6,943 nucleotides of DNA from Halorhodospira sp. (GCA_007127935.1 SKYL01000307.1:1-6943), one strand, 5' to 3'. Shown: positions 1 through 6,326, numbered from the stretch's first letter. Notes: generated by a model from the sequence alone, not told the origin. A program made the numbers and translations.

Positions 1-160
1 CCACATCCCGCAGGATCTCCGGCTCCGCCCCTACGCCCAACGGAAAGAGCGTGGTAACGATGATAAAGAACGCCAGGACGGTCAACCCATCCTGCCGCCG
101 CATCAAGATCAGCGAAACATCCCGCTTCAACAGCGCCCACAGCATCTTCCCCATGGGCAT
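1..160 (-). CDS. ccmB: CcmB, heme exporter membrane subunit (5' part only, runs off left edge)
   Basis: This is the N-terminal 53 codons of CcmB, the integral membrane subunit of the CcmABCD complex that works with CcmA in releasing heme-loaded CcmE during cytochrome c maturation. The visible protein has a short basic start (ALLKRDVSLILMRRQDG), then a hydrophobic segment (LTVLAFFIIVTTLFPLGVG), then EPEILRD. That is the typical CcmB opening, with a cytoplasmic Arg-rich end followed by the first membrane helix and the FPLGVG motif. Three in-frame ATG codons lie at 160, 154 and 145. The first overlaps the ccmA stop as TGATG, which favours translational coupling, but no Shine-Dalgarno clearly decides between them. 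The rest of the gene lies outside the window. Confidence 0.9.
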   Translation of the reverse strand, partial: MPMGKMLWALLKRDVSLILMRRQDGLTVLAFFIIVTTLFPLGVGAEPEILRDV

Positions 161-822
161 CAATCCAGCGCCAGGGTGCGCGCGTCGCGCATCCCATCCA
201 GCGGCTGATGGCTGGTGGCCACCACCAACCCACCCGCGTCCAAGTGCTTGCGGAACAGCCCCAGCAACATCTCCACGGCGCGCACGTCCAGCGCCGTCAA
301 CGGCTCATCCAGCACCCACAGCTCCGCCGGCGAGAGCAGGAGCCGGGCCAGGGCGACCCGCCGCCGTTGCCCTTGGGAGAGGTGGCGGACCGGGATATCC
401 TCGCGGCCGGCCAACCCCATCCGCTCCAGCGCATCGAGCCGCGCCTCTTCGCCGCCGCCCTCGCCGCGCAGGCCGTCCTGCACCTCCAGGTTCTCCATCG
501 GGGTCAACTCCTCCTTGACCCCGTCCCGGTGGCCGAGAAAGAGCAAGTGGGCGCGGTACTCCTCTTCCAGTTCACGGATGTTCCGGCCGTCCCAGCAGAG
601 CTGCCCTTGGGCCGGTTCAGTCAGGCCGCAGATGGCCCGGAGCAAAGTGGTCTTGCCACAGCCGTTCCGCCCGCGGACGAAGAGCATCTCGCCGGCGTGG
701 AGTTCGAAATCGACCTGGGAGAAGAGGGCGGCATCGCCCCTGCGGCAACTCAACCCGTGGCCGGTCAAGCGCGGCTTCGCGCGCTCTTGATCCGGGGCCG
801 GGCCGTCACTGGCGGCCATCAT
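160..822 (-). CDS. ccmA: CcmA, ATPase subunit of cytochrome c maturation ABC complex
   Basis: CcmA is the cytoplasmic ATPase of the CcmABCD complex; ATP hydrolysis drives release of holo-CcmE from CcmC for heme delivery to apocytochrome c. The 220-residue product has a Walker A motif at 51-59 (GRNGCGKTT), the CcmA-type segment LFLGHRDGVKEELTPMENL at about 94-112, the ABC signature LSQGQ at 148-152, Walker B with catalytic Glu (LWVLDEP, 168-174), and the switch His at 205 (ATSHQ). Length is close to the usual 205-215, with about ten extra residues at the N-terminus. The start at 822 is the first of two adjacent ATGs and sits 11 nt after a perfect AGGAGG. The gene overlaps ccmB by TGATG, as in the standard ccmABC order. 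The catalytic set is complete, so it should be functional. Confidence 0.96.
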   Translation of the reverse strand: MMAASDGPAPDQERAKPRLTGHGLSCRRGDAALFSQVDFELHAGEMLFVRGRNGCGKTTLLRAICGLTEPAQGQLCWDGRNIRELEEEYRAHLLFLGHRDGVKEELTPMENLEVQDGLRGEGGGEEARLDALERMGLAGREDIPVRHLSQGQRRRVALARLLLSPAELWVLDEPLTALDVRAVEMLLGLFRKHLDAGGLVVATSHQPLDGMRDARTLALD

Positions 823-833
823 TACTGAGACAT

Positions 834-839
834 CCTCCT
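834..839 (-). promoter_or_regulatory. Strong Shine-Dalgarno of ccmA
   Basis: The minus strand reads AGGAGG here, a full match to the anti-Shine-Dalgarno core, 11 nt before the ATG at 822 and 14 nt before the second ATG at 819. It supports the upstream of the two starts. It is the strongest ribosome binding site in the window. Confidence 0.8.
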
Positions 840-862
840 GAAGGCCACCCGGGCGCGGCCTC

Positions 863-878
863 TTTGTGCAGGCACAAA
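863..878. promoter_or_regulatory. 16-bp palindrome upstream of ccmA, possible operator
   Basis: The sequence TTTGTGCAGGCACAAA has perfect 7-bp arms and a 2-bp centre. It lies 41-56 nt upstream of the ccmA ATG and just before its Shine-Dalgarno. Dyads of this size are typical binding sites for dimeric repressors or activators, and it could also form a 5' UTR hairpin. It does not match the FNR/CRP-type consensus (TTGAT-N4-ATCAA or TGTGA-N6-TCACA), so no regulator is named. No good sigma-70 promoter was found next to it. Confidence 0.4.
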
Positions 879-893
879 CACTGCCGCAAAGGA

Positions 894-912
894 TACGGTC
901 ATTGCAACCGTA
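894..912. repeat. Small hairpin resembling a decayed copy of the GTCATTGC repeat
   Basis: TACGGT and ACCGTA form 6-bp arms around the 7-nt loop CATTGCA. The stretch CGGTCATTGC differs by one base from CCGTCATTGC at the edge of the two larger repeats at 960-987 and 6327-6422, so it may be a degraded relative. The match is short and could be chance. Confidence 0.25.
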
Positions 913-959
913 ACGGGAGCAGCGCGAGGGGATAGCTTACCTGATCAGGCGCAAGAAAC

Positions 960-987
960 CGTCATTGCGAGCGCGCTCGCAATGACG
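960..987. repeat. Perfect 28-bp palindrome, REP-like (GTCATTGCGAG family)
   Basis: The 28 bases are an exact palindrome. As a hairpin they would give about a 12-bp stem with a CGCG loop. The outer half reads CGTCATTGCGAG, and together with the preceding AAAC it shares 16 nt (AAACCGTCATTGCGAG) with the left edge of the large inverted repeat at 6327. It sits between the unknown gene (stop at 1011) and ccmA. On the minus strand it is followed by GGTTTCTTGC, a poor U-tract, so it might also act as a weak terminator for the unknown gene. I favour an interspersed repeat, with transcription termination as a secondary effect. Confidence 0.75.
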
Positions 988-1010
988 AGGGGCGTTCGCG
1001 ACGGCGGTCT

Positions 1011-1490
1011 TCAGTGATCGCCGCCGGCGGCGGCCTTCTCCTTCTTTCTCCGGACCGTTGCGTTCACTTCATCGATCAGGCGGCGGACGTTGGTCTCCAA
1101 CGTCGCATCAGGCACCACCACCACGGTGTGTTCGCCGATGGACGCCTTGAAGCGCGGCGCCTCCTTGCTCACGTCGTAGGCCTCGGTGAGCTTCTCCACC
1201 AGTTTCTCCAGCAACATGGGGGAGATGTTGCCCTCATCGACGAGGGCCTTGAAGTGCCTGACCGCTCCGTCCTCGATCCAGGCCAACGCGAACTGCTTCG
1301 GGGGGTTGCCGACGAAGACGTACCCGCCTTGCTCGGAGGGCACCAGCTCCATGCGCTCCCCTTTGAACTCGTCCGCCAGCCTGTTTAGAGGCTCCAGATG
1401 CTCTTTCAACCGCCGTGCGGCGTCACTGCCCGCGTCCAGTTCGGGATGGTTCGGTTCGGTCTGCCCGAACAGCTTGGCCATGAGACCCAT
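1011..1490 (-). CDS. Uncharacterised cytosolic protein, 159 residues
   Basis: I do not recognise this family. The product is soluble, with no signal peptide or membrane segment. An amphipathic helix-rich start (AARRLKEHLEPLNRLADEF, about 24-42) leads to a beta-rich middle (ERMELVP, GGYVFVG, FALAWIEDG, about 45-75). A helical hairpin follows (ISPMLLEKLVEKLTEAY, 89-105), then a strand (HTVVVVPD, 121-128), a last helix (NVRRLIDEVNATV) and a Lys-rich tail (RRKKEKAAAGGDH). The look is of a small alpha/beta domain with no obvious catalytic motif. The reading frame is open to 1523, but the ATG at 1490 is preferred because GGAGGT lies 4 nt before it. An ATG at 1481 is the next option. A perfect TATAAT at 1565-1570 suggests its own promoter. 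No function can be inferred from ccmA downstream, since a repeat separates them. Confidence 0.85.
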   Translation of the reverse strand: MGLMAKLFGQTEPNHPELDAGSDAARRLKEHLEPLNRLADEFKGERMELVPSEQGGYVFVGNPPKQFALAWIEDGAVRHFKALVDEGNISPMLLEKLVEKLTEAYDVSKEAPRFKASIGEHTVVVVPDATLETNVRRLIDEVNATVRRKKEKAAAGGDH

Positions 1491-1564
1491 ACGCACCTCC
1501 GCGACTGCTTGTATCCAAGGCACCTACGGCACCGGTGAACTCACTCTCCGGTTTTCCCCACATA

Positions 1565-1570
1565 ATTATA
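1565..1570 (-). promoter_or_regulatory. Putative -10 box (TATAAT) for the unknown gene
   Basis: The minus strand reads TATAAT, a perfect sigma-70 -10 element, inside the only clearly AT-rich patch of an otherwise GC-rich window. The expected start point near 1558 would leave a 5' UTR of about 68 nt before the ATG at 1490. The -35 region at 17-bp spacing (AAACGG) is a poor match, so activity may need an activator or be modest. A small dyad, GGTTA / TAACC with an 8-nt loop, lies at 1572-1589 between the two elements and may bind a regulator. Confidence 0.5.
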
Positions 1571-1608
1571 AGGTTAGCCTACCGTAACCGTTTTTTCGAG
1601 TCACCACT

Positions 1609-2067
1609 CTATTGGACGACAAAGCCGGTGAGGTAGACGGCGTTGACCTCGCCCCGCACCTCCCCCTGCTCAAGGATATCGTTGACGATCTCCACCATCC
1701 GCCGCTGCAACGCCTCCCGTCCGTTCCGCTCCCGCAGCGCCTCATAACGCTGCTCCGCCAATTCCTTGAGCAAGGCCCTGCGGATCATCTCCCGGCGTTC
1801 CACTACCCCCTCGAAGGTCTCCTCGTAGACCGTCATCAACGTGGCTTCCACCTGGATGAAGCGGACCGGATCGCTCTGTTCCAGGCTCACCGTCAACGGC
1901 GGCCTCAGTTCGAGGTACTGCGGCTCCCCCGGCTCCAACTCGTCACTTTCTTCTTCCACGATCCAGGCCGGCGGGACGATATATCCAGCCACCATGGAAA
2001 AGGTGATCCCCAGGATCGACAAGCCGATGAGGATCAGCAGGATCAGTTGGGCGTATAGCAGCTTCAA
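1609..2067 (-). CDS. FliL-family single-pass membrane protein
   Basis: FliL is an inner-membrane protein with one N-terminal helix and a periplasmic domain that rings the flagellar stator; FliL-like proteins also occur outside flagellar operons. The 152-residue product has a transmembrane segment at about 7-31 (LILLILIGLSILGITF core), an acidic linker (VEEESDELEPGEP), and the family hallmarks YLELRPPLTVSL (51-62), RFIQVEATLMT (69-79), EQRYEALRERNGREALQRRM and the C-terminal AVYLTGFVVQ. The start codon is TTG at 2067. No ATG occurs before Met25, which is inside the membrane helix, and AGGGAG lies about 10 nt upstream. The gene follows the DUF151-PDZ gene by 16 nt, so the two are probably co-transcribed. 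No fliM, fliN or other flagellar gene is visible, so a role in flagella is not established; I therefore give no gene symbol. Confidence 0.85.
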   Translation of the reverse strand: MKLLYAQLILLILIGLSILGITFSMVAGYIVPPAWIVEEESDELEPGEPQYLELRPPLTVSLEQSDPVRFIQVEATLMTVYEETFEGVVERREMIRRALLKELAEQRYEALRERNGREALQRRMVEIVNDILEQGEVRGEVNAVYLTGFVVQ

Positions 2068-2083
2068 TCCAGGCCGCTCCCTG

Positions 2084-2947
2084 TCATGTCCGGATCGCGG
2101 ACGGATCCCTGGGGATGGGGCGTGGCGTGCGGGCCGGATCGGTGGGTAAGTCCACCTCGTGGATCGCCCCCTCCCGCCAGTAGGCGATGCGCACCGTCCC
2201 CTCCCCCGCGGCCCGCACCCGCTCCAGGAATTCCATGGGGCTGCGCGGCGTCACACCGTCCACTTCCACCAGCAACACTCCGGCCTCGATGCCCGCCTCG
2301 GCGGCGGCCCCCGTGGCGCCGCTGACCAGGACGCCGTCGCGATCGGGCAAGCCCAGGGCCTCGCGCAGGTCGGCGGTTGCCGTCATCACCGTAATCCCGA
2401 TGGCGCTGGCCACCGGATCGTCCTCCAGCGCCTCGTAGTCGAGCTGCCGCCCGGCCTCCAACACCTTCGGGGAGATATGGATCGAGGCGCCGGCACGCAA
2501 GGCCAAGGCGATGGCATCGCTGGCCCGGCTGTCCACGAAGACCGGCTCGTCCCGGCCTTCCACCGCCAGCTGGACCATGCCGAGAAAAGTGCCGGCCACC
2601 AAATCGTCGACGAAGACCCGCTCGATCCCGGCGCCGGCGGCGGCCAACAGATCACCGGTAAGATCGTGGGTCATCGGCCGGGGCGGCTCCAGACCGGCCA
2701 GCTTCTCCAAAATCGCCCGCGCCTCGGCCGGACCGATGAAGATGGGGACGATATCCCCCGAGGCGGGCTCGCGCAGCAACACTACCGGGGCGCCGGTATG
2801 CCGTTCCACGGCAACGGTGCCGACCTCCACCTCCAGCATCTCGTCCACCGGAACGGCCAACTCCCGCGCACCGGCCGCCGCCACCCAAAAGATCAAGACA
2901 AGCGTGGCGGCCGGAAGGCCCCATCGGCGCTGGGTGGTTGCTCGCAT
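2084..2947 (-). CDS. Exported bifunctional nuclease (DUF151) domain plus PDZ domain protein
   Basis: Numbering is from the ATG at 2947 (287 residues). Residues 1-27 form a signal peptide: a basic start (MRATTQRRW), a hydrophobic core (LPAATLVLIFWVAAA), and likely cleavage after AGA before RELAVP. Residues about 38-165 match the bifunctional nuclease (BFN, DUF151) fold: VVLLREPASGDIVPIFIG, EARAILEKLAG, RPMTHDLTGDLL, GTFLGMVQLAVEG, then the signature VDSRASDAIALALR (138-151) and ISPKVLEAG. Residues about 184-267 look like a PDZ domain, with GVLVSGATGAAAEAGIEAGVLLVEVDG as its carboxylate-loop and strand region. Some DUF151 proteins have reported DNase and RNase activity; the substrate here is unknown. 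The frame is open to an ATG at 3004, with another ATG at 2962. I chose 2947 because it gives a normal-length signal peptide; no start has a strong Shine-Dalgarno. The gene lies between the response regulator and the fliL-like gene. Confidence 0.88.
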   Translation of the reverse strand: MRATTQRRWGLPAATLVLIFWVAAAGARELAVPVDEMLEVEVGTVAVERHTGAPVVLLREPASGDIVPIFIGPAEARAILEKLAGLEPPRPMTHDLTGDLLAAAGAGIERVFVDDLVAGTFLGMVQLAVEGRDEPVFVDSRASDAIALALRAGASIHISPKVLEAGRQLDYEALEDDPVASAIGITVMTATADLREALGLPDRDGVLVSGATGAAAEAGIEAGVLLVEVDGVTPRSPMEFLERVRAAGEGTVRIAYWREGAIHEVDLPTDPARTPRPIPRDPSAIRT

Positions 2948-3012
2948 GGGGATCGCTCTCATCGCTCGGCGTACCCGACGGCGGCCGTGGCCCGATGGCG
3001 CCATTCTAGCAG

Positions 3013-3028
3013 CCCGCCGGACGGCGGG
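3013..3028. other. Intercistronic GC-rich hairpin between response regulator and DUF151-PDZ gene
   Basis: CCCGCC and GGCGGG form 6 G-C pairs around a GGAC tetraloop, directly after the response-regulator stop at 3032. There is no U-tract, so it is not a canonical terminator. It would occlude the only Shine-Dalgarno-like bases before the ATG at 3004, which is one more reason to prefer a downstream start. It may slow 3' decay or tune downstream expression. Confidence 0.4.
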
Positions 3029-3031
3029 GCG

Positions 3032-3670
3032 CTACTCGGCGAGGCCGTGCTGCAACGCGTAGCGAACCAGGCCACTGAGGGAGTCGATCCCCAGCTTGCG
3101 CATCAAGCGAAATTTATGGGTGCTGACCGTCTTCGGGGAGATGTGGAGGGCCTCGCCGATCTCGTTGATCCCGCTGCCCTGGACCAAGTGGAGAAAGACT
3201 TGGTACTCCCGATCGGAGAGGAGCGTGTGGGGCGCGTCCTCGGCCACCGCGGCGGACTCGAAGACCATGCGGGCGGCCAACGCCGGGTCGATGGCCTGCC
3301 CCCCGGCGGCCACTTGACGAATGGCGGCGATCAGGTCCTCCGGATCGCTGCCCTTGGTCAGGTAGCCGGAGGCGCCGGCCTTGATGGCCCGGCCAGCGAC
3401 CTGGCTCTCCGCGTACATGGAGAGGACCAGCATCGGCAGCCGAGGGTCCTCCTTGCGCACCCGCTTGATCAGATCGACGCCGCTGGGACCGGGCATGCTC
3501 ATGTCGAGAAGCAAAAGGTCGAAGGGGGGCGAGGCGCCTCGCACCTGCTCGATCACCTCCCATCCGTTCTCCGCCTCCCCGGCCACTTGCAACTCGGGCG
3601 CCAAGGCCAGGATCTGGCGCAGTCCCTGGCGCACTACACTGTGATCGTCGGCCACAAGGATGCGTGTCAC
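3032..3670 (-). CDS. NarL/FixJ-family response regulator
   Basis: This DNA-binding response regulator is the probable phosphorylation partner of the overlapping histidine kinase. The receiver domain spans residues 1-120: acidic pair D8-D9, phospho-acceptor D56 (LLLLDMSMPG), the switch hydroxyl at S84 (LVLSMY) and K106 (YLTKGS). All key residues are present. The C-terminal LuxR-type helix-turn-helix covers about 149-212 (LSDREYQVFLHL, INEIGEALHISPKTVSTHKFRLMRKLGI). The total of 212 residues is standard for the family. The start is GTG at 3670 and overlaps the kinase stop as GTGA (4 nt), with a weak AAGG just upstream, so translation is probably coupled to the kinase. DNA targets cannot be inferred. 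The downstream DUF151-PDZ and FliL-like genes may be in the same transcript. Confidence 0.95.
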   Translation of the reverse strand: MTRILVADDHSVVRQGLRQILALAPELQVAGEAENGWEVIEQVRGASPPFDLLLLDMSMPGPSGVDLIKRVRKEDPRLPMLVLSMYAESQVAGRAIKAGASGYLTKGSDPEDLIAAIRQVAAGGQAIDPALAARMVFESAAVAEDAPHTLLSDREYQVFLHLVQGSGINEIGEALHISPKTVSTHKFRLMRKLGIDSLSGLVRYALQHGLAE

Positions 3671-6033
3671 GAAACCTTTTCCCTATCCCTCTCGTCGTCC
3701 GTTCGTCCGCACGGAATCCTCACGGACAGCTTGGTGCCGCCGCCCGGCCGGCTCTCCACCTGCGAGTTCCCCCCCAGGATTAGCGCTCGCTCGCGCATGC
3801 CCATGAGGCCGAACGCCTTGCGGTTCCGCACCTCGGCCGGATCGAATCCGACCCCATTGTCCCACACCCGCAATGAAAGCGTATCGTCTTCCTGCTCGAT
3901 GCGCACCTCCACCTCGCTGGCCTGGGCGTGGCGGGCGATGTTGGTCAACGACTCCTGCAGGATACGGAAGAGCGCGGTGGCGCGCTCATCGTCCACATCG
4001 AGGTGCTCCAACGGGGCGTGGAGCCGGCACCGGACGCCGGTGCGCTCCTGCAAGTCGGTCAGCAACCACTCGGCGGCGTAGACCAGTCCCATATTCAGCG
4101 CGTGGGGCCGCAGGGCGGTGGCGATGTTGCGCACCACGTCGACGGTGGTGGAGATGGTCTCCTTCATCCCTTCGATCTTTTTCGACAGGTCGGGGTGGTC
4201 CGCGCCGTACCGGGTCTGGAGCAGGGCCACGTCCATCCGCAATGCGGTGAGGTACTGCCCCAGTTCATCGTGGATCTCCCGGGCGATGCGCGCCCGCTCC
4301 TCCTCCCGGTCCTGCTCCCGGTGGGCGGCCAACTCGCGCAGCTTGCGCTGCGATTTGAGCAGTGCACCCTCGAACTGCCGCCGGTCGAAGATCAACGACA
4401 GGGTATTGGCCAACATCTCCAACACTTGGCGCTCCTCGCTGGCCCACTCCCGCTTGCCGCTCACCACGTCGAGGCCGACGAACCCCTCCAGCACCCCTTG
4501 CCGGTGGATCGGGGCCGCGATCAGTGCGCGGATCTCCTGGCGCTGGAGCAAATCGCGCTCCACCACCGCCTCCGGCGGCAGGTCGTCCAAGCTGGAGAGG
4601 GCCACCACCTCCGGCCGCCGAAGCTGCTCCATCCACCACGGCGCGGCGTCGAAGGGAAGCGCTTGAAGATCGTCACGCTGGGGCGCCACGCCGTCGCGGC
4701 ACCACTCGTGCGTGTTGCTGATGGTCTCCCCGCCGTCATCGATACGGAAGATATAGCTGCGGTCAACCTCCATCAGTTGGCCCACATCTTCGAGGGTCTC
4801 GGCAATGGCGCCATCCACGGCGCTCGACGGCAAGCTGATGCAGCGGCGTGAAAAATCGAGCAAGAACATGTGGACCGCCAACTGCTTGCTCAACAACGCC
4901 CGCGCCAACTGGGGTTCGGTGACGTCGAGGATGATCTCCAGCTTGGCGACCTCGCCGTCCCGCCCGCGCAGCGGCACGGCGGTGATGTCGTAGATGCGGC
5001 CGTTGGGCGCCTTGACCTGGTAACGGACGGCCTTCCCCTCGCCGATGACCTCGCCCAACCGACAGTAGCCGCACGGCCGGTCGGTGCGGCCGACGCCGCG
5101 GTAGCAAATCTCTCCGACCTGGTCGCCGAACGCGCCCACCAGGACGCTGTTCATCTCCCGTACCCGGTAGTCGCGATCCACCACGAAGAGCCCGATGCCG
5201 GCGTCGCTCATGGCGTCCAGCAACCGCCGCTGGTAGGCGAGGGTCTCATGCAGGTCGGTCTCCGCCTGTTTGCGGTCGGTGACGTCGTGCACGGTACCGG
5301 TCCCGCGCACCATCCGCCCGTGTTCGTCGAACTCGAACTCCGCCCGCTCGCGGACCCACTTGATCTCACCATCCACGACGATGCGGTGGGTGATGTCGTA
5401 ACGGGTACCGCCGTTGACGCTCTCCCGCCACACCTGATCGACACATCCCCGGTCCTCGGGATGGACGCTGGCGAGGAAGGCCTCGTAGTCCATGGTTGTG
5501 CCGTGGGGAATCCCGAAGATGCGGTAGGTCTCAGCCGACCAGTAGAGCCGGTTGGTAGCGACATCGAGCGCCCAACTACCCAGCTTGGCCTGGGCCTGGG
5601 CCGTGGCCAGATGCGACTCGCTCTCCCGCAGCGCCGCCTCCATCGCCCGGCGTTCGGTGACGTCCTGAAAGAGCACCACCGCACCGGTGATGCGCCCTTT
5701 CTCCTGGACGGCCGCGGCGGTGTACTCCACCTCCAGGGGCGTTCCGTCCCGCCGCCAGAAGACCTCGTCGTCAATACGCCGGGTCACCCCGTCGCGCAGC
5801 ACCGCGTGGATGTGGCACTCGCTTTGTGGGTAATCGCTGCCGTCGGAACGGGCGTGGTGCACAACCGGGTGCATGGGGCGGCCGATGAGTTCGTCCCGGG
5901 AATATCCCAATAGCCGCTCCGCCGCCGGATTGACGAAGGTGACCCGGCCCTCGGTATCGAGACCGTAGATACCCTCCCCCGCGTGTTGCAGCAGCAGATC
6001 ATAGCGGTCCACGGTTCCCCCCGGTCTCATCAT
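3667..6033 (-). CDS. Soluble PAS-PAS-PAS-GAF sensor histidine kinase (HisKA_3 / NarX-type core)
   Basis: The product is 788 residues with no signal peptide or membrane helix, so it senses an internal cue. Domains in order: PAS 9-127 (ends VVLFQDVTERR), PAS 143-257 (ends GTVHDVTDRK), PAS about 268-373 (ends LEIILDVTEP) with a Cys cluster C310, C321, C324, and GAF about 405-550 containing NTHEWC and a WWMEQL segment. A charged helix leads to the HisKA_3 dimerisation domain with phospho-His H588 in REIHDELGQ. DELGQ also fits the DxxxQ phosphatase motif known from NarX. The ATPase domain follows: N698 in ESLTNIARHA, DNGVGF 725-730, GLMGMRERA 742-750 and RPGGGTKLSV. All kinase motifs are intact. 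The start at 6033 is the first of two adjacent ATGs, with GGGGAGGGG upstream. The stop overlaps the regulator's GTG. The signal is unknown; heme, flavin or metal binding in a PAS domain is possible but not shown. Confidence 0.95.
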   Translation of the reverse strand: MMRPGGTVDRYDLLLQHAGEGIYGLDTEGRVTFVNPAAERLLGYSRDELIGRPMHPVVHHARSDGSDYPQSECHIHAVLRDGVTRRIDDEVFWRRDGTPLEVEYTAAAVQEKGRITGAVVLFQDVTERRAMEAALRESESHLATAQAQAKLGSWALDVATNRLYWSAETYRIFGIPHGTTMDYEAFLASVHPEDRGCVDQVWRESVNGGTRYDITHRIVVDGEIKWVRERAEFEFDEHGRMVRGTGTVHDVTDRKQAETDLHETLAYQRRLLDAMSDAGIGLFVVDRDYRVREMNSVLVGAFGDQVGEICYRGVGRTDRPCGYCRLGEVIGEGKAVRYQVKAPNGRIYDITAVPLRGRDGEVAKLEIILDVTEPQLARALLSKQLAVHMFLLDFSRRCISLPSSAVDGAIAETLEDVGQLMEVDRSYIFRIDDGGETISNTHEWCRDGVAPQRDDLQALPFDAAPWWMEQLRRPEVVALSSLDDLPPEAVVERDLLQRQEIRALIAAPIHRQGVLEGFVGLDVVSGKREWASEERQVLEMLANTLSLIFDRRQFEGALLKSQRKLRELAAHREQDREEERARIAREIHDELGQYLTALRMDVALLQTRYGADHPDLSKKIEGMKETISTTVDVVRNIATALRPHALNMGLVYAAEWLLTDLQERTGVRCRLHAPLEHLDVDDERATALFRILQESLTNIARHAQASEVEVRIEQEDDTLSLRVWDNGVGFDPAEVRNRKAFGLMGMRERALILGGNSQVESRPGGGTKLSVRIPCGRTDDERDREKVS

Positions 6034-6040
6034 GTCGCCA

Positions 6041-6062
6041 CCCCTCCCCGGACAAGGGGGGG
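6041..6062 (-). promoter_or_regulatory. Kinase Shine-Dalgarno facing a C7 run (possible sequestering hairpin)
   Basis: On the minus strand GGGGAGGGG (6049-6041) precedes the kinase ATG at 6033. GGAGG is about 9 nt from the start, a good ribosome binding site. Immediately upstream is CCCCCCC (6062-6056), separated by TTGTCC. At least four to five C-G pairs can form with the first GGGG, and alternatives use the second GGGG. Such a stem would mask the binding site in the mRNA. Whether it forms is untested. Confidence 0.4.
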
Positions 6063-6084
6063 TCGTGGCGGCATGCCACCGCCG

Positions 6085-6156
<72 letters not shown>

Positions 6157-6267
6157 TCCTTCCTTTGGGCCCGGAACCTGCAGTGGCGGCCTCCAAACCG
6201 GCCGGCGGGCAAGGTGCATTCCGTCGCGAGAATGTGTCCTCGTTAGCACCTCACGGATAATCCGATG

Positions 6268-6297
6268 AATCTACACTGGAAAGGCGCCGGCGGTAAA
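6268..6297 (-). promoter_or_regulatory. Weak sigma-70 promoter candidate for the kinase operon
   Basis: On the minus strand TTTACC (6297-6292) and TAGATT (6273-6268) are separated by 18 bp. Each hexamer matches the consensus at four of six positions. The predicted start near 6261 would put the leader ORF and the GCTT tract inside a 5' UTR of about 230 nt. This is the best pair I see between the inverted repeat and the kinase, but it is weak and another sigma factor or an activator may be used. Confidence 0.25.
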
Positions 6298-6326
6298 TCG
6301 GAGAACACCGACCGGGACGACGCAAA

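Noticed and set aside
940..949. CCTGATCAGG palindrome as an operator
   Set aside because: A 10-bp palindrome of this kind is likely to occur by chance, and no promoter or second copy supports it.
823..1010. tRNA or other structured RNA gene in the gap before ccmA
   Set aside because: No cloverleaf, TTCGA-type T-loop or long conserved structure is present; the visible structure is explained by the palindromes.
2159..4081. Long plus-strand open frame of 640 codons and several other plus-strand frames over 200 codons
   Set aside because: They lie opposite the well recognised kinase, regulator and DUF151 genes. Their translations are rich in His, Gln, Arg, Gly and Pro with no domain, as expected for antisense frames in GC-rich DNA.
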